Origin: Sphingomonadales bacterium 28-55-16
GTDB taxonomy: Bacteria; Pseudomonadota; Alphaproteobacteria; Sphingomonadales; Sphingomonadaceae
NCBI GenBank assembly: GCA_002278855.1
Contig: NCGG01000005.1
Coordinates: forward strand, 49,675 to 113,674
Reading direction: 5' to 3'
Length of the DNA: 64,000 bases
Shown one piece after another: positions 9,041-17,372 of the stretch (positions are counted from its first letter, which is position 1; every line of letters begins with the position of its first letter). Below the pieces are notes generated by a model. The model was not told where the DNA came from. It searched no databases and saw nothing but the letters and a program-made list of their open reading frames with translations. The position numbers were made by a program, and so were the translations under genes.

Positions 9041-10591
9041 TCAGCTTGCGCCGAGCGTCAGCGCGCTGGACTGGGCAAAGCGGCCAATTTGGCGAATATG
9101 GAACATTAAGAGAGCGCCTTGAGGGATAGAAAATGCCGCCATGTCGGTTGCTGAAATACGCAGCAAAGGCGCAGCACTGATCCATTCGCGCAGAACCCTG
9201 TCTTCGACGTGAAGCGTGACCCGATAACTTTCCGCGTCCTCCATTTGGGCTTGGTCGACCCCGTCGATCCAACCCAGATCTAGCCGAGAACGCCGCTTCC
9301 ACTCCAGATCGACACTGCCATCCAGGTTACGCAGTAATTTGCCATGCACAGGCGATAAAGATGTGATGGCAAGGCCTTCAACCAACGCTGTCGTGGATAT
9401 GGGCAGGGCATCGCCAAGTCCTTGCGCCTCGACATATAGTCTTTCCCCCACGTTAAAGCTGCTATTCGGCAACAGCAGCGCCGAGTCAGGATCCATCAAA
9501 ACCACCAGCGTATCCGCCGCATGCGCGGGGGCTTGTAGTGCGGCGGCAAAACCCCCTCGGCTCAGCCGCGACAGCCGGTATGATTGCCCCCCAAGAGCAA
9601 CAATGCATCCAACGCGGACAAATTCACCATTGATCCAAAACACGGGCGCGTCATGCGTCAAAGGCGACGTGTTGCGCAGGGCCAGCGCCATAGAATTGTT
9701 CAGCAATTCAAGGTCAATTGCATTACCCTCGTCCAATAAAAATGATGGGTGCGCGGATAACATATTGCGCGTGACGCCCATGATTGCAGAAGGCGCTGTG
9801 TTCCCAATATCGGTCCACTGATCGTCGATTTTGCATAGGATTGCGGCCCGTTTCCATCCGGCTTGCGTGCCTGCTGCAAAAATCGCCACAGCCGCTTTAT
9901 TGGGGTCGCCGCCGACCAATAAAGGCAAGTCCATGACGGCAATGCGTGTTGCACCCATGGGCTGATCGGAAGATGGAACATGTCGCCCCGGCGCCCCAGG
10001 GACATTTTTTGAAACACCGTATTTTACCGCGGCCTTCGCTGTGATCGTGACGGTTCCCAGTCCGACTTCGGTTTCAGCGATCTGCCATTTGCGGCCGTCG
10101 GGGGTGATGATGTGGTCGCCGGGTAGAAATGCCGTCGCCTTATGTGCCACACAGGCGCGCCAATAGTCCCGCCCATATCGAACGGCATTATCCTTTGCCT
10201 CGACAAAATTTTTCGCCGCAGTTGCGCTCAACACAGCAGGAAAATCCAACCGCATTTCGCCGCGACGTTCAAAGCCAAATTCTTCGGAATCTAATTGATC
10301 AGGAAATGCAAAGCGGGCGTTGAACGCTCCCTCTTTTACTTCATAATGGAGTACGGCCCATTTCTTATCCGCCTCGGCAAATTCCCACAGCTCGTGAAGC
10401 GCGCCAAACAGCTCGTCGCTAGGACCGTAATAGACCACTTGTTCGCCTTCATCGTGAAAAACACCTGCTTCGCAGAAGCCTTCACTCACTTCGGCATACA
10501 GATATGCACCATCGGGGTGCTGATCGATAATGTCGGCAAGATGCTGTCCAATGCCGTTGAGCATATCGCCCATTTGTATGCGAGGGTCCAT
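9041..10591 (-). CDS. Fusion: YezG-like immunity domain joined to the C-terminal part of a GTA/phage multidomain tail protein
   Basis: 516 residues with two unrelated halves. Residues 1 to about 110 look like a YezG/DUF600 immunity protein: an N-terminal helix (IGQHLADIIDQHPDGAYLYA), an acidic middle, then ELWEFAEADKKWAVLHYEV and FGFERR. From about residue 112 the text changes to the C-terminal region of the GTA gp15-type (host-specificity or baseplate multidomain) tail protein: MRLDFPAVLSATAAKNFVE, FLPGDHIITPDGRKW, RIAVMDLPLLVGGDPNKAA, VFWINGEFVRVG and YRLSRLSRGGF. Full-length gp15 proteins are usually above 1000 residues, so only about the last third remains. The ATG follows the stop of a toxin fragment by one base, with GGGGAG as ribosome site. 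The product may still act as an immunity protein, or be a non-functional scar. Confidence 0.72.
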   Translation of the reverse strand: MDPRIQMGDMLNGIGQHLADIIDQHPDGAYLYAEVSEGFCEAGVFHDEGEQVVYYGPSDELFGALHELWEFAEADKKWAVLHYEVKEGAFNARFAFPDQLDSEEFGFERRGEMRLDFPAVLSATAAKNFVEAKDNAVRYGRDYWRACVAHKATAFLPGDHIITPDGRKWQIAETEVGLGTVTITAKAAVKYGVSKNVPGAPGRHVPSSDQPMGATRIAVMDLPLLVGGDPNKAAVAIFAAGTQAGWKRAAILCKIDDQWTDIGNTAPSAIMGVTRNMLSAHPSFLLDEGNAIDLELLNNSMALALRNTSPLTHDAPVFWINGEFVRVGCIVALGGQSYRLSRLSRGGFAAALQAPAHAADTLVVLMDPDSALLLPNSSFNVGERLYVEAQGLGDALPISTTALVEGLAITSLSPVHGKLLRNLDGSVDLEWKRRSRLDLGWIDGVDQAQMEDAESYRVTLHVEDRVLREWISAAPLLRISATDMAAFSIPQGALLMFHIRQIGRFAQSSALTLGAS

Positions 10592-10592
10592 T

Positions 10593-10763
10593 TTACTTCT
10601 CCCCTTTAATGTTCGATATTGGCTTACGAAGTTCTTTGCCGTTTATGGTATATTTCACCTCAAGCGAATGCGGTCGCATTGACTTGCCTTTGTAATTTGG
10701 AACGATTTTTACGTCCACCTTTTGCTTTCTTTTCAATGCTTTTTTACATTCAATTTCAATTAT
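10593..10763 (-). pseudogene. C-terminal fragment of a DNA/RNA non-specific endonuclease toxin (YeeF/polymorphic-toxin type)
   Basis: An open frame of 56 codons with no start, running from a TAA at 10764-10766 to a TAA at 10593-10595. Key phrases are KKALKRKQKVDVKIVPNYKG and RPHSLEVKYTING, which match the C-terminal end of DNA/RNA non-specific endonucleases (Endonuclease_NS_2 type) carried on polymorphic toxins such as Bacillus YeeF. The catalytic part upstream is missing, so it cannot be an active nuclease. It ends one base before the ATG of the immunity-like domain, the usual toxin-immunity arrangement. The stretch is clearly AT-rich and lysine-rich compared with its neighbours, a sign of transfer. 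The identification rests on motif memory alone. Confidence 0.68.
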
Positions 10764-11925
10764 TTACACCCGTATCGTCCAATATCTCCGGTGGCTGCAG
10801 TACCGGCCCAAGCCCCACCGCCGCGCGTTTTTCTTGCGTCGTCAGAAAGTCCGCCGCGCCGACCTGCGCCCACAAGCGCTCACGATCCTCGGCAAGCGCA
10901 GGGATCGCATCGAGGTCCAAGTCCAGCGTCAAGCCATCGAAAAAGGGCCGCAACCCTTGCGCCATCGCGTCCAATATCTTGCGCGCCAACGGGATAATGC
11001 TTTGGTTCCACAATGCGCGGTTGGCCTCACGGTAATTGGCGTAGGTCGCATCCCCCGGCAGGCCAAGCAGCACCGGCGGGACACCGAACGCCAATGAGAT
11101 TTCGCGCGCCGCGGCCTCCTTTAGCCCCGCGAAATCCATCTCCGCCGGGGTCAAAGCCATGGCTTGCCATTTCAACCCGCCCTCCAGCAACATCGGCCGC
11201 CCGGCATTGCCCGCGCCTTGGAAGCTAATGGCAAGCTCCTCCTTCAGCCGCGCATATTGCTCGCCGCTCAACGTCCCGCTATCGCCCATTTCATAGACCA
11301 AAGCGCCCGATGGCCGCGCTGCATTATCGAGCAGCGCCTTGTTCCAGCGCGTCGCCGCATTATGCGTCGCCACCGCGCCCGACGCCGCGCTGAGACAGCC
11401 CAACCCATAATGGTCATCCAACGGGTGGATCGACCGGATATGGATCACGCTGTTGGCAGGCAAGCGGCTCGCCACTGCACCTGCCTTATACACAAAGGCG
11501 ACGGGCCAGCCGCGCGTGTCGGCCTCGATCGTCATCCGTTCGGGCCGCAACGCGAACAATTCGGCTGGCGCCCCGTCGCTGTCGGACAATATCTCAATAT
11601 AGGCATTGCCATGCAGCAACAGATGCGTTGCCACCGTCTCGATCAACGCTTGTCCCGCCGAAGTCGCTTTCACCAGCGCCAGCGCGCGGGGATCGCTTGC
11701 CACCAACGGCGCCGACGCCAATCCTTCGGCCATCAACCGCACCGCGCGCTGCGCAATCGCGTTGGACAAATAGCCCTCACGCATCTGCGCCTCATAATGC
11801 CGTGGCCATTCGCCGAGGCTGCCCTGCCCATAGCCGCGCAAGCCGGGCAGATGATCCTGCTGCACACGCGTTTTGGCCGGACGCAGATACCCACGCCCGG
11901 CTGATTTCCAACCGAAGATATTCAT
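10756..11925 (-). CDS. HK97-family phage/GTA portal protein
   Basis: 389 residues. The portal ring is the DNA gate of the capsid and the docking point for terminase. Features: N-terminal REGYLSNAIAQRAVRLMAEG, a LLLHGNAYIEI strand, HIRSIHPLDDHYGLGCLSAA, and late AFGVPPVLLGLPGDATYANYR, all typical of HK97-type portals. Length is normal. It lies directly downstream of the large terminase gene, as in Rhodobacter-type GTA clusters (gp2-gp3). The next genes expected (protease, major capsid, head-tail joining, tail tube, tape measure) are absent. The final codons (DTGVNN, stop at 10756) lie in the AT-rich foreign stretch, so the native C terminus may have been replaced by a few residues. Confidence 0.9.
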   Translation of the reverse strand: MNIFGWKSAGRGYLRPAKTRVQQDHLPGLRGYGQGSLGEWPRHYEAQMREGYLSNAIAQRAVRLMAEGLASAPLVASDPRALALVKATSAGQALIETVATHLLLHGNAYIEILSDSDGAPAELFALRPERMTIEADTRGWPVAFVYKAGAVASRLPANSVIHIRSIHPLDDHYGLGCLSAASGAVATHNAATRWNKALLDNAARPSGALVYEMGDSGTLSGEQYARLKEELAISFQGAGNAGRPMLLEGGLKWQAMALTPAEMDFAGLKEAAAREISLAFGVPPVLLGLPGDATYANYREANRALWNQSIIPLARKILDAMAQGLRPFFDGLTLDLDLDAIPALAEDRERLWAQVGAADFLTTQEKRAAVGLGPVLQPPEILDDTGVNN

Positions 11926-11944
11926 GATGTCTTGTCCTTTTAGA

Positions 11945-13246
11945 TTACAGCAACCGCACGCGCGGGGTCCGTTCGGCTTTGCCGAGCATCAATTCGGTGA
12001 GCGCCCATACAAGCGCGTCGGCGCGGTCGGGGGAGCGGCCGGGGCCTTCATAGCCGCCGCCTGCGATCAGGCCGCACATCTGGTCTTCCAACGCGGGAAA
12101 GCCGCCGACATGATAGACGCGCGCGGTTTCATAGAGCGTGGCGATGGGCTCAGCGCGGGCGGATTTGCCGCGGCTGGCGTGGACGCGCTTGACGGGCATC
12201 GCAAGGTCCGCCGCGCGCAACACGCTTTCAACCATATTGCCGCCCTGATTATCCTCGGCGACGACGCGGTCGGCTTGCCACGCCTCGACGGCCGCCGCGA
12301 CTGCACGCGCCCAGCGTTCGGGCGACGCGCCGGTGATGCTGTGATCGCCGAGCACATAAGCTTTCTTGTCCACGCCCAGCCCGACCGCGATGATGCCGCA
12401 TGCATCGCCATTTTCGGACACCGGCGGGTCAACGCCAATGACCACGCGGGCCAGCTCCGGTGCGCACGCCGCGCGTTGCTTCTCAAGCAAATCGCGCGAC
12501 CACAAGGCGCCTTCGGCATCTTCGATCAGCTCCCCGTCCAATTCCTGCCGCCCCAGCCGCGTGCCGGCATATAGCGCGCGGACCCCGTCGATAAAGTCCG
12601 GTGGCAAGTGCATATCATTATCGCTTGTGCGCCCGCGCGTGACCGCAACACCCTTTTCAGAGCCCAACCGCCGCAACAACGGCACCGGACGCGGCGTGGT
12701 GGTCGCCATTGCGCGCGGATTGTCACCCAGACGAAGGCCAAGCATCAGATTGTCCCACGCCGCGATCCCGCTTGGCCATTTCGCAATCTCGTCGGCCCAG
12801 GCAAAGTCATGCTGGGGCCCGCGCAGGCTTTCGGGCTCCGCACCGGAAAACAAGGTCGCCGTCGCCTGATTACGCCATGTCAGACGGCGCAGGCTGGGTT
12901 CATAGACGGGGCGTTCGGCAAAGGGCAGCGACAACAGCCCGCTTTCACCCTCGACCATCACCGCCCGCGCTTCGTTCAAGGTCGCGCCGACCAAAGCAAA
13001 GCGCGCGCCGGGATGCTGCGCGGCAAGCGCGCTCACCCACTCCGCCCCCATACGCGTCTTGCCATAGCCGCGCCCCGCCATCACCAGCCATATGCGCCAA
13101 TCCTCCAGTGGCTCGGCCTGATCATCGCGGCGCCAGAAGTCCCAGCTTTGCGTGTCGGCGATGTTTTTCTTGGTCCAGCGGCGGATGACCGCGACCATCT
13201 GTTCATGCGGCAGCGCCAGCAACGCCTGCGCGTTAAGCGTCGGCAT
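11945..13246 (-). CDS. Terminase large subunit (GTA/phage DNA packaging ATPase)
   Basis: 433 residues. The packaging motor cuts and pumps DNA into proheads. The ATPase domain has a Walker A motif AGRGYGKTR at residues 57-65 and a Walker B region around HDFAWADEIAKW. The C-terminal nuclease part has VIGVDPPVSENGDACG with its metal-binding Asp, VAEDNQGGNMVESVL, and a late Asp in PDRADALVWAL. All key residues appear present, so the protein may still fold, although the capsid genes it needs are gone. It overlaps the small-terminase-like gene by 14 bases. High GC content contrasts with the toxin/immunity DNA downstream. Confidence 0.92.
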   Translation of the reverse strand: MPTLNAQALLALPHEQMVAVIRRWTKKNIADTQSWDFWRRDDQAEPLEDWRIWLVMAGRGYGKTRMGAEWVSALAAQHPGARFALVGATLNEARAVMVEGESGLLSLPFAERPVYEPSLRRLTWRNQATATLFSGAEPESLRGPQHDFAWADEIAKWPSGIAAWDNLMLGLRLGDNPRAMATTTPRPVPLLRRLGSEKGVAVTRGRTSDNDMHLPPDFIDGVRALYAGTRLGRQELDGELIEDAEGALWSRDLLEKQRAACAPELARVVIGVDPPVSENGDACGIIAVGLGVDKKAYVLGDHSITGASPERWARAVAAAVEAWQADRVVAEDNQGGNMVESVLRAADLAMPVKRVHASRGKSARAEPIATLYETARVYHVGGFPALEDQMCGLIAGGGYEGPGRSPDRADALVWALTELMLGKAERTPRVRLL

Positions 13247-13733
13247 TTTCGTCGCCCTGCTGTGCAGTCTCTGCGCGCGCCGCGGCGCTGTCTTCGGCGC
13301 GTTGCCGCATTTGCGTGAGCTTCAGGATCAATTGCGCCTTTACCGTCGCCAAATCCTGCTTGGGCGGCAAAGGCGCCGCGACCAACGCGCCGCCCTTCAC
13401 CGCCGCACGGTGCGCGTTCAGCAGCGCAATCGCCAAGCGATGTTTTTGCGCCCGCGCCTTTAATGTGCCATCGGCGGTCCGCCCATTGGCCATTTGCAGC
13501 GCCTCCGCCAGCAAATCGGTCTCCAACCGCGCATAGCCCTCCGCCAAAGCCAGCGCCCATGCGTCACGAAACGCAGGCGAGCGCCGCCGCTCGGCATAGA
13601 CCGCACTTGAGCCAACGCCCGCCACCCGCGCCGACGCCGACACATTCGCCGTCTGCGCCAAATGGTCCAAAAACCGGGCACGGATTTTCACATTCAACCG
13701 CGCGTCCGGCACGGGTGTTTTATTGATGGCCAT
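13233..13733 (-). CDS. Small-terminase-like DNA-binding protein (GTA gp1 position)
   Basis: 166 residues. An N-terminal helix-turn-helix (FLDHLAQTANVSASARVAGV then SSAVYAERRRSPAFRDAW) is followed by a long helical, Ala/Arg-rich C-terminal part. This layout and the position just before the large terminase fit a small terminase, which recognises DNA for packaging, or the gp1 gene of alphaproteobacterial GTAs. The start at 13733 is chosen for its strong ribosome site (AGGAGGG); a longer reading to 13811 lacks one. The last 14 bases overlap the large subunit gene. Confidence 0.7.
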   Translation of the reverse strand: MAINKTPVPDARLNVKIRARFLDHLAQTANVSASARVAGVGSSAVYAERRRSPAFRDAWALALAEGYARLETDLLAEALQMANGRTADGTLKARAQKHRLAIALLNAHRAAVKGGALVAAPLPPKQDLATVKAQLILKLTQMRQRAEDSAAARAETAQQGDENADA

Positions 13734-13953
13734 AAAAGCCCTCCTGAGCGCAAAGAAAAAGGGCCGAAGATTACTCTTCGACCCCATTGGGTGATGATGA
13801 AAGCGGGTCACTGCGCGACTCGCAATTTTCGACTATGCCGTAAACTAACCTTTTATGGTTACGATGTCAATATGTTTTAGCCTATTTGGTTATAATGTCC
13901 AAAGCTGCCGCAACCGGCTACCCTCACCCCCCTGCTTTCGCTACAGCCCCCCC

Positions 13954-14505
13954 ATGTCGCGCATCATCCTGTTCAACAAACCTTATGGCGTCTTGCCCCA
14001 ATTTACCGACAAGGGGACCGAAGGGTCGCCGCGGCCGACTTTGTCGCAATTTGTCGATGTGCCCGGCGTCTATCCCGCTGGCCGGCTCGATATGGACAGT
14101 GAGGGGCTGATGCTGCTGACCGATGATGGCCGGTTGCAGGCGCGGATATCGGACCCGAAATATAAAATGGCCAAAAGCTATCTGGTGCAGGTCGAAGGCG
14201 ACGTGTCCGACGATGCGCTGGCGCAATTGCGGCGCGGGGTTTCGTTGAAGGATGGGTTGACCCTGCCCTGCGAAGCTGAACGGATTGCCGACCCGATGCT
14301 CTGGCCCCGCGACCCGCCGATCCGTGTGCGGCTGTCGGTGCCCGATAGCTGGATCATGCTGACCATCCGCGAAGGCCGCAACCGTCAGGTCCGCCGCATG
14401 ACCGCCGCGGTCGGCCATCCGACATTGCGCCTCGTCCGCCGCGCGATTGGCGAATGGACGCTCGATGATCTTGCGCCGGGCATGTGGCGCGCGGTCGAAG
14501 GCTAA
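13954..14505 (+). CDS. rluE: rRNA pseudouridine synthase, RsuA/RluE type
   Basis: 183 residues. It converts a uridine in rRNA to pseudouridine. The active-site motif is [18 protein letters not shown], with the catalytic Asp in GRLD. Opening residues [10 protein letters not shown] and the C-terminal [11 protein letters not shown] block complete the family signature. There is no S4 domain, and the short length fits RluE (23S U2457) better than RsuA or RluB; this subfamily call is from length and is less certain. The ATG at 13954 is chosen because the sequence before it shows no family similarity. Upstream, 13734-13953 holds no gene I can recognise. Confidence 0.85.
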   Translation: MSRIILFNKPYGVLPQFTDKGTEGSPRPTLSQFVDVPGVYPAGRLDMDSEGLMLLTDDGRLQARISDPKYKMAKSYLVQVEGDVSDDALAQLRRGVSLKDGLTLPCEAERIADPMLWPRDPPIRVRLSVPDSWIMLTIREGRNRQVRRMTAAVGHPTLRLVRRAIGEWTLDDLAPGMWRAVEG

Positions 14506-14681
14506 AGCGTTACTGGCCGCGCGATGCGCTTGCCCTTGGTCCGGCTCGTTAGGTGAAACTGGCCACAACGGTCGCACGCATAATGCCGCAACGTGACCGT
14601 CGCCTTTGCCACCGCCGCCATCGCCTCTGCCGCCGTCGCATAACGCGCTTTCTTTGCGCAAATGCTTAACCGCGTGCGCAG
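14502..14681 (-). CDS. Putative 59-residue zinc-ribbon-like small protein; start codon unclear
   Basis: The frame reads [14 protein letters not shown] early and [20 protein letters not shown] late, ending in TAG at 14502-14504. The CDRC...H pattern followed by HLTSR and basic residues is a recurring feature of small hypothetical proteins in sphingomonads, perhaps nucleic-acid binding. No ATG, GTG or TTG lies in frame between the previous stop and the conserved part. A CTG at 14681 has AGGA five bases before it. Alternatively an ATG at 14686 in another frame (reading M-I-C-A) has lost the frame through a small indel, making this a pseudogene. It follows the RoxA-like gene at once and converges with rluE. 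Confidence 0.5.
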   Translation of the reverse strand: MRTRLSICAKKARYATAAEAMAAVAKATVTLRHYACDRCGQFHLTSRTKGKRIARPVTL

Positions 14682-14682
14682 A

Positions 14683-15834
14683 TCATTCCTCGCTTTCGAA
14701 CGCGACGCAGCCCATGTTGCACAGCTGCGTCACAAGATCGACAACCGCCGGTGCCGACGCAAGCGCCGCGTCGAGAATGACGCTGTCTTGCGCGCACACC
14801 GATTGTGCGAACGCTGCCGTATCGCCGGTGCAGTCAAAACATATGCCATCGGCAAACAGCATCAGCGCGTCGTCCCCATTGGCGATAAAGACCATCCGGC
14901 TGGCTGGGTTGCGCAACAAAGGCACCGCAGCTTTTATGCTGGCGCGGACATCTTCGGCGTCCAAGGGCGTTTCGGGTTGCCAGTCCATATCGGCATATTT
15001 GGGCGTGCTGTTGAATGTGCCGAACCAGCGGGCAAAGCTGGCCGGGTCCGACAGCGATTCCATCATCATCTGCTGCAGGCGGGCAAGCGCGCCGGGTAAA
15101 ATCTCACCGGGGTTGGCTTGGGCCTTCAAATCGGGGTCGCGGTACAAATCATCGTCCGCGATTCCATCGAGAACGTCATCGACATAATGCCCCAAGAGAT
15201 CAGCTCGCGATGGCGCGCGAAAGCCAACCGAATAGGTCATGCAATCCGAACCAACGGCAACGCCATTATGTGCAAATCCGGGCGGGACATATAAGATATC
15301 ACCGGGTTCCAGCACCCATTCGTCGGTCGGTTCAAAGGCCGCGAGAAGTTTCAAATCCTCATGCTCCAGCAACGGCGTATCGCCATCACATAGAGGCCCG
15401 ATTTGCCAGCGCCGACGGCCAAGCCCTTGGATCAGGAAAACATCATATTGGTCGAAATGCGGTCCGACCCCGCCTTGGTCTGCGGCGAGGCTGACCATCA
15501 CATCGTCGATGCGCCAATTGGGGATGAACCGGAACGGCGCGATGAGGTCGGCGACGGCGGGCACATGCTGGTCCACAGCTTGCACCAGCAACGTCCAATG
15601 GCTTTCGCCAAGTCCGGCCAAGCGCGCTTCGCCCTGTGGTCCCTGCTCCATTTCCCATCCGCCGGCTGGCTGGCAGATCAGGCGCGATTCCACCTCTTCT
15701 GCACATGCCAATCCGGCCAGCTCGTCCGGCTCAAGCGGGTTTTGCCAATGGGACCATGGGTTGCGGATCAGCAGCGGTTTTTTCTGCCAATGCACGCGCA
15801 GGAAATGGTCGATATCGAAATTTTGAAAGTCCAT
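14683..15834 (-). CDS. roxA: Cupin/JmjC-type ribosomal protein hydroxylase (RoxA/YcfD-like)
   Basis: 383 residues. A 2-oxoglutarate/Fe(II) oxygenase; the E. coli relative hydroxylates an arginine of ribosomal protein L16. Opening sequence DIDHFLRVHWQKKPLLIRN, the metal-binding pattern GPHFDQYDVFLIQ (HxD), a later histidine in YVPPGFAHNGVA and the substrate-binding WQIGPL fit the YcfD family. The start at 15834 is chosen because it has GAGGGG at a proper distance and begins the conserved part; a longer reading to 15909 adds an unrelated leader. Substrate is inferred from the family. Confidence 0.85.
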   Translation of the reverse strand: MDFQNFDIDHFLRVHWQKKPLLIRNPWSHWQNPLEPDELAGLACAEEVESRLICQPAGGWEMEQGPQGEARLAGLGESHWTLLVQAVDQHVPAVADLIAPFRFIPNWRIDDVMVSLAADQGGVGPHFDQYDVFLIQGLGRRRWQIGPLCDGDTPLLEHEDLKLLAAFEPTDEWVLEPGDILYVPPGFAHNGVAVGSDCMTYSVGFRAPSRADLLGHYVDDVLDGIADDDLYRDPDLKAQANPGEILPGALARLQQMMMESLSDPASFARWFGTFNSTPKYADMDWQPETPLDAEDVRASIKAAVPLLRNPASRMVFIANGDDALMLFADGICFDCTGDTAAFAQSVCAQDSVILDAALASAPAVVDLVTQLCNMGCVAFESEE

Positions 15835-15935
15835 GGCCCCTCGCTGTGCACAAGCGCGGCAAAATGCAAGCGTTGCGGATGCGATATGGCGGAACTTAAG
15901 CCGAGCCATGCGGTTTTTTGGTCAAGGAGTATCCG

Positions 15936-16142
15936 ATGGCCATCATTCTCGACATTGCTGGAAAGCCCCTGCCCGCGCGCAATCATTCCAAAAGGCGGCG
16001 GCGTGCACAGAATTTGCGCGACCTGCTGAAGATATTGATCATTTTGTCACTGATCATCTTGGGGTATTTTATGTTTGTGCCGCATCAGGGCCCTGCCCAA
16101 AGTTCGCGCGCCACCCCGCCACAAGATGTGCGTGCGGGTTAA
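15936..16142 (+). CDS. Small single-pass membrane protein of unknown function
   Basis: 68 residues. A basic N-terminal part (NHSKRRRRAQNLRDLLK) is followed by one hydrophobic segment (ILIILSLIILGYFMFV) and a short polar tail. A good ribosome site (CAAGGAGT) lies eight bases before the ATG at 15936. The charge pattern suggests the N terminus faces the cytoplasm. I do not recognise the family. It precedes the DedA-like gene by 42 bases and may share its transcript. Confidence 0.6.
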   Translation: MAIILDIAGKPLPARNHSKRRRRAQNLRDLLKILIILSLIILGYFMFVPHQGPAQSSRATPPQDVRAG

Positions 16143-16184
16143 AAGCTTGGACAAGCCGGTCCGCGCGTCTTATCGCGGAACCCG

Positions 16185-16823
16185 ATGTTGCAAAGATTAT
16201 ATGATTGGATGATGCAAAAGGCGGGGCATGCACATGCCGAGCGCTGGCTGTTCCTTTTTTCCTTCGTCGAAAGTTCGTTCTTTCCCATTCCGCCCCACCC
16301 TTTGCTTGGCCTGATGTGCCTAGCGCGTCCGGACAAAGCGTTGCGGTTCGGTGTGGTGTGCACATTGGCATCGGTGATGGGGGGGCTGTTTGGCTATGCC
16401 ATTGGCTATTTCGCTTATGAGACCATCGGTATTGCGTTGTTAAAGGCGCTTGGGCTGTGGGACAGTTTTCCCGCGGCGGCCTGTTACTTGCGCGAATTTG
16501 GTGCCGAGATCATCCTGATTAAGGGGGCGACCCCAATTCCGTTCAAGCTGATCACGTTGACGGCCGGATTTATCAAGATGGACCTGTTCACCTTCATCTG
16601 GGCAAGCGTCCTCAGCCGTGCGTTTCAATTCATGTTGGTGGGTTTCCTGTTCTGGAAATTCGGTCGGCCGATTAAAGCCTTCATCGACAAATATCTGGCA
16701 TGGGTGACCGCCGCGTTTCTGGTCACCGTGGTCGGCGGGTTTATCGCGTTTACGATGCTTGCCGGCGGCGGCGGCACTGAAAAAAGTGACGTCTGTTCAA
16801 AGGTTGCCAGCATTCCGCGTTAG
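16185..16823 (+). CDS. DedA/VTT-domain membrane protein, YqaA-like
   Basis: 212 residues with several membrane segments. The pattern FVESSFFPIPPHPLLG early, GYFAYETIG, and IILIKGATPIPFKLITLTAGF in the middle match the VTT (SNARE-associated/DedA) family, YqaA branch. Members are thought to move lipids or maintain membrane energy; the exact role of this branch is not known. The E/P-rich first motif and the G-x-x-P-x-P motif are both intact. Confidence 0.82.
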   Translation: MLQRLYDWMMQKAGHAHAERWLFLFSFVESSFFPIPPHPLLGLMCLARPDKALRFGVVCTLASVMGGLFGYAIGYFAYETIGIALLKALGLWDSFPAAACYLREFGAEIILIKGATPIPFKLITLTAGFIKMDLFTFIWASVLSRAFQFMLVGFLFWKFGRPIKAFIDKYLAWVTAAFLVTVVGGFIAFTMLAGGGGTEKSDVCSKVASIPR

Positions 16824-16829
16824 CGCGCG

Positions 16830-17249
16830 TTAGACCGCGAACAAATTCCTATCGTCGGCAAAGGCCTTGAACTCTAGCGCGTTGCCGCTTGGGTCATAAA
16901 AGAACATTGTTGCCTGCTCGCCCACTTGGCCTTTGAACCGGACATAAGGTTCGATGCCGAACCGCACGCCCGCCGCTTTCACGCGCTCTGCCAAGGCCTC
17001 CCATTGCGCCATTGTCAGGACCACGCCAAAATGGGGGACGGGAACGTCATGGCCATCGACAGGATTGTGCGTGGCAACGCGCCGCGCGGTGGCATCCAGA
17101 TGGGCGACAATTTGATGGCCGAAAAAGTCGAAATCAATCCATTGGTCCGATGACCGGCCTTCGGCACAGCCCATGACCTCGCCATAAAAACGCCGGGCGT
17201 CGGAAAGGTCATCGACGGGAAAGGCCAAATGGAAGGGACGAAGGGTCAT
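16830..17249 (-). CDS. VOC-family (glyoxalase/bleomycin-resistance fold) protein
   Basis: 139 residues, one vicinal-oxygen-chelate unit. [23 protein letters not shown] opens the fold with the first metal-binding His; a second His in PHFGVVL and a Glu in [15 protein letters not shown] complete the usual H-H-E set. The substrate is unknown; related proteins are often annotated as lactoylglutathione lyase-like or dioxygenase. The gene is convergent with the DedA-like gene. Confidence 0.85.
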   Translation of the reverse strand: MTLRPFHLAFPVDDLSDARRFYGEVMGCAEGRSSDQWIDFDFFGHQIVAHLDATARRVATHNPVDGHDVPVPHFGVVLTMAQWEALAERVKAAGVRFGIEPYVRFKGQVGEQATMFFYDPSGNALEFKAFADDRNLFAV

Positions 17250-17372
17250 TTTGATTGCACCGGCTTGGCTAAGGGTTTGTCGTTCTTGTCGTTAGCAGCC
17301 CATGGCTGAACCGCAAGCGGCGACACGATCTGACAGATTGCAATTGTAACATTGCATAGGCAAAGGCGGGCC

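Noticed and set aside
11164..11904. A long open frame opposite the portal gene
   Set aside because: Results from GC-rich codon usage of the portal gene; no motif and no ribosome site.
13924..14661. A 245-codon open frame on the minus strand opposite rluE
   Set aside because: It is the shadow of rluE and of the zinc-ribbon frame; composition and content do not look like a protein family.
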